This document shows, piece by piece, positions 56,106 to 64,000 of a DNA stretch of 64,000 nt; the stretch's first letter is position 1; each line of letters opens with the position of its first letter. Below the pieces are notes generated by a model, which made no database searches, was not told the DNA's origin, and was given only the letters and a program-made list of their open reading frames with translations. Origin of the DNA: Diphasiastrum complanatum (lineage: Eukaryota > Streptophyta > Lycopodiopsida > Lycopodiales > Lycopodiaceae); assembly GCA_029204225.1 (NCBI GenBank), contig CM055109.1, forward strand, positions 17,539,590 to 17,603,589, given 5' to 3'. The position numbers and the translations under genes were made by a program.

Positions 56106-57821
56106 TTGCAAGCTCCCCTGCTGCAAGAGCTGCACCAGCAGTCTGCTCTGGTTTTCTTCAATCCAGAACTTTCGACGTTTTGAGCACTTGTATTTGCAGG
56201 AGCAGCACACACCTCTATGGAAAAAGCATCCATAGCTGGAAGAAAATTCAAGCAACAGAGATGCAATTTGGTTTCTGTCTATTGCATTGCATTTCTTGGA
56301 CACTAAAATTTCAGTTAGTGTCGTCGTGAAACGTGTGATTTGTTTCATAAAGGGCTGGACTGAGCTCTACATTGTTTGCACTAAGTGAATGAGGGACCTC
56401 CTTTCGGATTTTGTCCTTCTAGGGATACACGATGGCAAGTTGAAACTTAACTCGTCATGCTGGGACTTAAGCTGAGGAGAAACAGCAGGTACCAGTAAGT
56501 GTGTTCTCTGACATTGCCGTCGTTGCAAATGTAATTAAGTATGCAATATACCATAATCATGTTGTTTCCATTGCTCTACCTCAAAAAGAAAAGTCAAGGT
56601 GGAGCTTACAAAATGATGGCCAAAAATTGGCTTGCCAGAGCTTCATGCTCACTTATTGTACGTTGTATCAGAGAGGTTTAATCCATAAAAATGATCATCG
56701 CTGCAGTCAATGAGCACACCTTTTAAGTTTGGAAGTACAGTAAGATATCGTCACCACATTATAAGTTTCCTCTTTTTTGAATGCAGTATACTTCATTTTT
56801 TTTTGTCAAAAGCTAATGGTACCTATTTTATTGTTGAATAATAGTTTGCTAGTACAAAGAATTTTCCTGTTTAGCAATTTCTTTATACACCATCAGTTGT
56901 CCTTGTCACTTATTCTTGACACATGATATATGGAATCTCTTGCTAGCAAGATCCATGAAAATAATTGTTGGAAGCTTTGTTGCCTATGTACTGCACCTTA
57001 TCACTATTGCTTGGTTTAAGCTTGCAATTCAGAATGCTAACTTCTAAATGAAATCTAGGAGGCGAGAATTCAATGGTTGCTTTCTTTCGTGCAGATCAAA
57101 CTCTTCAAACACCATACTTTTTTTGCTCCATTTGATGTAAACACCACATGCATATCTTTAGATAATGGCAAACGACACTCTGCCATATGCATCTCACTGC
57201 CTGCATGGATTTTTTTTCAGTAATAGTTCATAGTGTCAAACTGGAATGAGCTAGATACCCACTTATGGATTTTATCAAATCTTGATAAATAACAAACATT
57301 CTTGGTAAAAAACTAACGATGTGTTGGATGTGAAACATGTGTGATATTTAGTTGTATTCTAGTTGTTTCGACAATTATTCCTGAAAAACATCAGTAAATT
57401 TGAAGAAATTTTTAGTGTTTGTCATCCATGTCAGAACAGGTTATATTATTGTTACACCATCAGAATTACCATCACTAGATTCAACTGACTCTTAATTAAT
57501 TCACAGGATCATCACATAACATGAATATCCAAATTTATGCTACCAATTTGTGTTACAGTTTTCTTTGTATTGGCTTTCGAATGGGTTTGTGGAAGGTTCG
57601 TGTACTTGGGATTTCATTCGAGAGAACCTATGTCTTCAGATATGGGTGACACAATTTCAGGTTTGTATTCCTCTTTGGTATTGGGATCATAATGGTGTTC
57701 CATTGGGTAAGGTGTGTTTTTTTGGTTTTTGTATAGGCTTTTTTTTGTTTTGTTTTTGTTTTTTGTCTATAAGTTTTTTTTTTTTGCACCGGTTATTTGG
57801 TAAGGCTAGGACCTACTTAAT
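56106..57821. other. 3' flank of the kinase gene
   Basis: Contains the 3' UTR of the EDR1-like gene; no strong AATAAA signal close to the stop was found. Frames up to 133 codons have no recognisable content. T-rich runs near 57717-57786. Confidence 0.45.
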
Positions 57822-58260
57822 AGGTAAGTTAGTTTCTCGGTTAATGGGTGTGCTAAGGACTCGGGTAATGAAGGTGCTAAGGAGTCGGGTTGTGTAAGGT
57901 AATGAGTCGGTTAATGGGTGACTAAGGATTCGGTTAATGGGTTAGTTAAGGACATGGGTAACGGCTAAGGTAAGAAAGTGGCCAATGGCTAAGGTGAGGA
58001 GTTAGTTAATGGCTAAGTTAAGGATCCGGTTAAGCAAAGGAGTCAGTTGATGTAGGAGTGAACGTGAGACGGTTAGTGCATGAATGGAATTAGTCGGGTA
58101 AGGAAGGAGTGTATGTCTCGACTGAGAAAGGAGTAAGTAATGTCGTCGACTGATAGATGAGTGGTGTGGTCGTCGGTTGATGGGGGTGTGAGTATTGTTG
58201 TCGGCTGATGGATAAGTGGAGCTAGTGGGCTCAAGTGAGATGGGACTCGACAGGTGAGGG
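57822..58260. repeat. Degenerate GGTTAATGG/CTAAGG repeat
   Basis: Loose repeats of CGGTTAATGGGT, GCTAAGG and GTTAGTTAA to about 58035, then GTCG(A/G)TTGATG-type units to about 58230. Unit length varies from about 10 to 20 bp. Reminiscent in style, not in exact sequence, of the CCCTTAG minisatellite at 5.2-6.6 kb. Confidence 0.7.
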
Positions 58261-58809
58261 AGTGCAGGTGCTTGCGCAATGTGCGCCAAATGCTGGTAGC
58301 TTCCTTTGCTTAGAATCTGTCAACAGGTTTCTTTCTTACTTCTCTGATTACAGGTGGTTCTACTTCTTGTTCTGCCTATTACCAGGCTTCTTTGGGCATT
58401 TCTTGGTGTTTGTCTATCTCGTTTCAATGCCCAAATCAGACAGAAATGACTGGAATCGTTATAGTAATGTCCTATTTGTCAGAGGACACTTGGATGGGTC
58501 GCTCTTGAACTATACTCACATAAACAGCCAAATATGCAAGCCAATATGTTCAACAAATGATCTGCATATTGCTCAGTTGAACATCAAATGGTTTCCTACT
58601 TCTAAATGCTGCAAAATCGAAATGAACAGATCAATGCAATCTGAAAACTAATCTAACACACATCAATCCATAACCAAGAAACTAATAAAAATGCATTTGG
58701 AAGGTCCAAGAATAAAGAAACACACATTTATGGGGATTCATCAGAATCAGCCAACATGGATCTGTTTTTTCAGGTCATTGAAGAGTAAAGTAAGGTCAAA
58801 GGAGAAGCA
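58261..58809. other. No recognised feature
   Basis: A frame at 58235-58651 has an aromatic hydrophobic block (WFYFLFCLLPGFFGHFLVFV) but no family signature and lies partly in repeat sequence; treated as uncertain. Confidence 0.35.
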
Positions 58810-59370
58810 ATGAAGTTTTGTTCAAGTTTACTTTACTTGTTCTATCATATGTTTGAGCAATCTCATGTAAATGTGTGCACATTGTCAAGGTATGGTGAAA
58901 CTAGCTACATTGTTTTGCATCATTTTGATGTTGGAGTTGTACTAGCATTCTTGGATGGTTTTGATGATGGAAATGAAGCTACTGGAGGCTCATTATGTCA
59001 CTCATTGATGATCAAGTCATCAAGTGTTGATGATCTCTTATGGCAAGATGGAGATGGAGGCTCATTCAATGATTTTCATGGTGAAGACATATCAAGAAAG
59101 GACAAAATTGGAGGAGACACACAAGCATTGGTTGATTACTCACATTTATTGTTTGGTTGCTGTTATTTTCTAGAGAGTTCAAAGTTGGAAGCATGGAGGA
59201 ATCATTGCATTTACATTCTATTTGGTTCTTCATGTTCTAGTTACATCTTGATGTGTAAACTTGATGTAAGAAATAGTGAAGCATCCAATGTGGACACTAT
59301 TCTCTATATCAATTATGAAAGTTACTATAAAAACATAGAAAGAAGGTCTAGGGATGGAGATCATTCTTAA
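58810..59370 (+). CDS. Orphan 186-aa ORF directly ahead of a retrotransposon 3' end
   Basis: An intact frame rich in Ser, Asp and His (VLAFLDGFDDGNEATGGSL, SSSVDDLLWQDGDGGSFND), ending KNIERRSRDGDHS. It stops 43 bp before the polypurine tract at 59414. In copia elements that position is filled by the RNase H end, but no RNase H motif is present here. It may be captured or rearranged sequence in a non-autonomous element, or chance. Confidence 0.35.
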   Translation: MKFCSSLLYLFYHMFEQSHVNVCTLSRYGETSYIVLHHFDVGVVLAFLDGFDDGNEATGGSLCHSLMIKSSSVDDLLWQDGDGGSFNDFHGEDISRKDKIGGDTQALVDYSHLLFGCCYFLESSKLEAWRNHCIYILFGSSCSSYILMCKLDVRNSEASNVDTILYINYESYYKNIERRSRDGDHS

Positions 59371-59413
59371 GTTGGATCAACGTAGTATGGTTAAATCTAT
59401 GCTAAAATTAGTT

Positions 59414-59854
59414 GAAGAGGGAGTGTGAAAAATTGTCAACTAATTTGTTGGTTTATTGGCATTTTTGGAGGCCAACTTGAAATCTCAATTTAGAGATAGT
59501 TTTATATTTGTCAATAAGGGCCTAAATAGAGTTTGTACTATTTTTGGCAAGTAGATAAGTGGATGAGGTCGAGTTTGGACCCATTCTAATTGGCTAAATT
59601 TGATACATTGCATCTAGACTAGAATTTATAGGTTATTGGTGAGTTACCAAAAAGTTATCATTTAGGGCAATTGTTAAAATGACATTTTGGCAGCTATAAA
59701 TAGTAGTACCAGTGTGGAGAACATATCATTGTATTCTCATTTTATATGGAGAATTCATCTCTGGAGTTTCTATGTCCTTCTCATGTGTTTATCTCTTGAT
59801 ATCTTGATTTTTTGTGTAGAATGTTGATTTTATAGTTGATATAGGTTCCACACA
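59414..59854 (+). mobile_element. Retrotransposon 3' end: polypurine tract and LTR
   Basis: GAAGAGGGAG (59414-59423) is followed by an LTR from TGTGAAAAATTG (59424) to GGTTCCACACA (59854). A TATA box, TATAAATAG, lies at 59695. The preceding TATGCTAAAATTAGTTGAAG block nearly equals the matching flank of the copia element at the window start, so the two families are related. No primer site follows, so this is the right-hand LTR; the left end is not identified. Confidence 0.75.
59694..59703 (+). promoter_or_regulatory. LTR TATA box
   Basis: CTATAAATAG within the LTR, placed as expected for the RNA polymerase II promoter of an LTR retrotransposon. Activity unknown. Confidence 0.5.
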
Positions 59855-59973
59855 TGTGAACAGCCTACTACTGTTGTTGTACGGTGGACAAGGACAGTAC
59901 TATACTATATTGTGGTGTTCATGATCAAATCTTAGTGATTTATGCAATTCTAGCATGCCAATCTTGATGAATT

Positions 59974-61690
59974 CTATCTTGTAACTAAATCTAGATGTGC
60001 ACACCAAATTGAGCCAAGATCTAAGATCCATCTATTATGTGTTGGATATGTATTTTTCACAAATATCTTCTGGTACCAATGCTGATGTATTGTCGCAGGT
60101 CCATCGTGAGAGTCGTCAATGTGAGGGGAAACTGTGGAAGTGGATGGAAGGTCTATTTTGGGAGGTGAAGAAACGGTAGGTGGTGGAGAGGTAGCATGAG
60201 GTGAGGTGATGTGAGGCGGAGAAGTGGTGCGAGGAGGAGAGTCTATTTCTAGATCAGACATGTTGGGGTCGTGTTGGAGGGTGGAGGTGGTGGTTTCGGC
60301 CTATGCGGTGTATTGAAGATCTTGGTCGAAGGTGCGGTCTCCGCCAATTTGGAGGTCAAAATGAGGGAAGGTGAGTTAGAGTTGTTGGTAATCGATGGTA
60401 GAAGTGAGTTCGATGAATGGAAAATTAGAAATGGTGCAGGGATGGTGGATGGATGGATCTTGGATGATGGCATTATAGTGTGCCATAGTCGCATTGTAGA
60501 AGAGGATGAAGGTGGTTGGGTGGTATTGATGGTAGTCGTAAGGGTGAGGAGCTCGTTGTAGGTGAGGTGGAGGGCATCTGGAAGGGCGGCGATAGTAGTG
60601 TGGCAGTGCTTAATGTGCTCTGCGAGAGTGTCTGATGACTGCTCTAGTGATCCTGCAGGCTTGTACTCCGGCACATACCGTACCTGCATTTGTTGTGAAG
60701 GTTGAAGGGATAAACAAGGGTGGAATGTAGAGAGGGGGATCTTGTATATGATCTAGCTCCAATTGGAGGCGTCAATCTTGAGAAAAAGTAATAATGGCGT
60801 AGAGGCCAGCAACAAAACGGAGTGGAAGACTCCTGGAAACTTCGCAGAAGCAGCCAAAGTCCTTAACTTGGACGAAGCCAGTAAGGACAAAAAAAAATGA
60901 AAATATGTTTGTTTGCCTCCAAATCAAGTTGGTAAATGTTAAGAAGATCAGAATTTGAGAGGAGGGGAGCCGGGAATGGCAAAGCGAAATAATAAAAAGC
61001 TAGTCCAATAAGACATTGAAAAATAAGACGTAAATTAATGTCTAGAGTAGTAAAAAACTCTAGCACGGAGGTGAACTGCTTTTTCAGGATCTTCAACTCA
61101 TTGTTTGCATCCTTGAGAGCCTAATCATCTTCTTGGAGTGTGGCACGTAGCCACCTCGGTATCTTTGGTTGTGAGCACAGCCTCATGAGTTTTCTGTTGA
61201 TCCTTGTAGAGTTGGATTGACCTAGCTAGAAGATCCTTATAATATTCGGCCCTCTTCTTTTGGAGTTTTTGAGCGGCCAATGAACTTCTTCTGCGGTATT
61301 AACCATTTGATCAAGTGCATCCTGGATTGCCTGCACTTGTTGCTCTACTTGGTTGACCTTGAGTTCTAGGGAGGCCTATTGGGTGAAGAAATTCTCCTAG
61401 TCTTGTTGTGCTATCGTCTTCTCCCTGGAGACGTTGCGCTCCAAGGTATAAACGAGGTCTTTAAGAGATCTCTCGTTGGCCTTGAGAGACTCTCGCTCCA
61501 GCTCCAACTCCCTAGATTTCAGCACGAGGTATTGATGATCTGACTGGTAGGTTTGTCGAGCTCTCTTTTCTGCGTCAAATCCTCAACCTTGAGGTCTTGC
61601 ACGAGCTAAGTCTGCTTCTGAGTCGCCTGATCGCTGGTAGCAATCTTATCGATTGCAAATGGGTCTTTAAGATCAAATATAAAGTTGATG
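59974..61690 (-). pseudogene. Degenerate coiled-coil protein remnant
   Basis: Minus-strand frames from about 61560 downward read ELELERESLKANERSLKDL, VNQVEQQVQAIQDALDQM and, one frame off, AAQKLQKKRAEYYKDLLARS: heptad-like, Glu/Lys/Gln/Leu-rich coiled coil interrupted by two stops and shifts. It continues into ALKDANNELKILKKQFTSVL (61096 on), a hydrophobic stretch, then a frame with SSDTLAEHIKHCHTTIAALP and Ser/Thr/Pro-rich sequence (60689-60249 and 60261-59974). Whether these are one gene is uncertain. Family unknown. Confidence 0.4.
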
Positions 61691-61737
61691 GGAGTATTGA
61701 CTGAAGGAAGGCCTGACTAGTAGCCAGAGGATTTTCT

Positions 61738-62730
61738 CAAATTCCAAACATTGACTACAATCAGACTTTTAGTCCAATTGTCAAGCATTCATTGATCTGA
61801 GTCCTCTTATCATTTGTTGTCGCGGCCGACCTCAAAGTACATCAACTCGATGTACAGACAACTTATCTGAATGGAGTTATAGAAAAAGACATTTACATGA
61901 TACATCTTGAGAGATACGTTCTCGAAAGTAAGAAGAATCATGTCTGTAAATTCCATAAGGCACTTTATGGCTTGAAACAATCAGCAGGAGCTTGGTTTCA
62001 GAGGATCAACACATTCTTCATCCCACATAGTTTCAAACCAAGCACTATCGATTCTAACGTCTATTTCAAGTCAGTGTGGCATCCCTTCATTATCATCACC
62101 TTGTATGTCGATGACACGTTGTTTTTTAGCAACAGTACTGATCAGGTGAAGGATGCCAAGCAGAATTTGTCTTCCAAATTTGACATGACTGATATGGGTG
62201 AGGCTCACTACTGTCTAGGAATTCAAATCCATCGAGACAAAGAGAGACAGATGATGTACATCACTCAACAAAGGTATCTTCATTATACTCTTATCAGATA
62301 TAATCTGATCAATTGCAAAGAAGCTCACTCACCAATGGATCCAGGCATGCGATTGTCGAAGGACCAATGTCCTCAGACTAAGTAGGAAAAGGAGCGAATA
62401 AGAGAGTATCCATATCAGTTGATACTCGGCTCTCTCATGTATGCAATGGTCTGCACAAGACCTGACATTGCTTTAGTAGGTAGCTCACTAAGCCAATTCA
62501 TGGCTAATCATGGTATCGTACATTGGAAGGCTCTTATCATATTCATGAGGTACATTTGGGCTACATTGGACCTGTGCAACTACTATGGAGAAGTCGACAA
62601 CGACAATCTTCATCAGTTGAGTGGATATTCAAATGCAAGCTGGGGAGGAGATGTAGATACTCGTAAATCCACATCTGGATTTACATTCTTCTTCAACGGT
62701 CATAAGCCTAACCTCCATTGCTTAGTCTAA
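61738..62730 (+). pseudogene. Copia RT and partial RNase H
   Basis: Contains [84 protein letters not shown] and [18 protein letters not shown] stop falls after PQTK (62383-62385) and RNase H is truncated after about 62700. Same family as 44440-45672. Directly downstream is a polypurine tract and a presumed LTR. Confidence 0.9.
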
Positions 62731-62757
62731 AGATCAAGGCATTCATGGATCCAGATT

Positions 62758-63310
62758 AAGAGGGGGTGTAGGATCTATTCTTCTACTCTCGTAACTCCCA
62801 TGCTAATCTATTTTCATTCATATTGTTACAGTTTTACATGCATTGTCGACAGAAATACTCTATTATCGAAGACAAGCAAGAGAGTGGCAGTCCGCAGCTT
62901 ATCAGAGACAGACACAGTAGATGCTTTCATGCATTGATTCTTTCTTCTTTTTAGACTGATTGTCAAAATAAGTTCATAGTTGTTACAGATCGTAGTTAGC
63001 TTTGTGAGCATGTAGTTTCGTCCTCTATTGTCTTGTGCTTACCAACATCATTTGACTTGTATTTTTATACATTCAATCTGAATAAATTATTGTCTGGTTT
63101 TGCATTCAGATTTTGTTGTTGCATGCTTTCTGCTTTCTGTCTGACTCTCTTATTGCTTTGTCTGACTGTCTGCTCTTCCGCTTCCGCATAAACATAATTA
63201 AACTTTGTTTTGTGTTTGCCTACAACTGTAGTAGTGCACGCATCGAGGGAATCAGTCGACCACCACTTTCGTTCTGATCTAATTGTTTGACCCATCCATT
63301 CAGATTCCCC
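62758..63310 (+). repeat. Polypurine tract and presumed LTR of the copia fragment
   Basis: AAGAGGGGG (62758-62766) precedes TGTAGGATCTATTC (62767), the expected LTR start. The stretch contains a possible AATAAA signal at 63081. The LTR end is not certain; copia sequence of another frame resumes by about 63316. Confidence 0.55.
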
Positions 63311-63313
63311 AAC

Positions 63314-64000
63314 AGAAAGATCCTTTGAGGACATCACTATGTATAGGAGTCTTACTGGCTCCCTTATTTGGTTGACCATAACTAGGCCGAATTTGAGCTT
63401 TAGTGTGCACAAATTGAGTCAATTCATGCAAGATCCAAAAGTTTGTCATTGAAAATCGGCCAAAAAGATCTTGAGATATGTTTCCTCCACACTAGATCAT
63501 GGGTTCATCTATAAATGAGAGGGCCTAACAATGGTTGCCTTTTCGGATTTAGACTTTGCGAGTGAAAAAGTGGATAGGAAGTCCCCAAGTGCTTATACCA
63601 TCTTTATTGGAGGCAATCATGTATCTTGGTTATCCAAGAAATCATTATCATCTTGTGAAGCCGAGTACAAGCCCCTTACAACAACCACCAAGGAGGTATT
63701 GTGGATCAAGAGGCTCATCAGGACTAAAGTGCATCAAGGTTGAAGATCTACCTATTGGCAAATGTGACTCAACACAAGCTCTTGCAAACAATCCAATTTT
63801 CCATGCAAGAAGCAAGCACATCGAGGTAGCACACCATTTCGTAAGGGAGAAATCATTGAAAGGGAGATCACCTTGGAGCATATCGAATCATCTTCATGTG
63901 TTGTTGGATGTCTAATTGCCAAGAAACAGGCGGGACCACTGCATGGCGGGTAGTTTATCTGGGGCGGATGTCTCCCAAAATCTTCTCACAAAACCATTGC
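63314..64000 (+). pseudogene. Copia RT end/RNase H fragment, runs off the window
   Basis: RSFEDITMYRSLTGSLIWLT, LSQFMQDPKVCH then a stop, FSDLDFASEKVDRKS, SSCEAEYKPLTTTTKEVLW and IFHARSKHIEVAHHFVRE, with frameshifts between. The wording is close to the window-start copia element (RSFENITLYRKLVGSL, HARSKHNEIQYHFVRE), so it is the same broad lineage and different from the 61.7-62.7 kb fragment. Confidence 0.85.

Noticed and set aside
1-64000. CRISPR arrays, bacterial operons, rRNA or tRNA genes
   Set aside because: No regularly spaced repeats, ribosome binding sites or recognisable structural RNA genes were seen; the window is plant nuclear DNA. A tRNA scan was not possible by eye and small tRNA genes could be missed.

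Overview
The window is nuclear DNA of a vascular plant. It has GT-AG introns up to 9.6 kb, Ty1/copia and Ty3/gypsy retrotransposons with plant hallmarks (initiator-Met tRNA primer sites, a chromodomain integrase), a plant-type hAT transposon with a DUF659 transposase, and one host gene of the EDR1/CTR1 Raf-like MAP kinase kinase kinase family. The very long introns packed with old repeats fit a large-genome lineage such as a fern or gymnosperm; that is inference, and the sequence alone does not name a species.

Layout. 1-4852: minus-strand copia element with both LTRs (the left one cut by the window edge), its reverse-transcriptase core deleted. 5198-6592: degenerate CCCTTGG/CCCTTAG minisatellite, then a T-rich tract to about 7.26 kb. 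7.5-8.05 kb: paired G-boxes, a 36-base G run and GC-rich hairpins. 8599-11196: two unrecognised reading frames (176 and 137 aa) with broken coding remnants between them. 11.9-13.9 kb: minus-strand gypsy remnant. 15.6-16.05 kb: GA and TA microsatellites ahead of the host gene.

16799-56105 (+): one EDR1-like gene of about 39.3 kb, which I resolve into 13 coding exons totalling 3162 bp (1053 codons plus stop). Every junction is GT-AG, every phase agrees, and the N-terminal EDR1 domain and all kinase motifs are intact, so it is probably functional. Its introns hold most of the other content: a copia integrase fragment, a deleted chromovirus and a foldback element in intron 1; a degenerate retrotransposon primer site in intron 2; a complete 6.18 kb hAT element, a GC-rich MITE-like insert and a 1.07 kb deletion derivative of the same hAT element in intron 5; a copia RT/RNase H fragment and GTTCCGG-type repeats in intron 7; a copia integrase-zinc fragment in intron 9; and another GTTCCGG element in intron 10.

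56.1-64.0 kb: degenerate repeats, a 186-aa orphan ORF directly ahead of a polypurine tract and LTR with a TATA box, a minus-strand coiled-coil pseudogene, and two copia polymerase fragments.

The most interesting structure is the hAT element at 33283-39464. Besides a multi-exon DUF659/hATC transposase with an unusual acidic, proline-rich, AT-hook C-terminal extension (now carrying a frameshift, a nonsense codon and G-run frame changes), it has a second, convergent, intact 121-aa ORF rich in Arg and Glu. It also has subterminal GGTACCGCGG palindrome clusters. Its deletion derivative lies about 230 bp away and keeps only the ends, so the pair outlines the probable cis-requirements of a two-gene hAT system.
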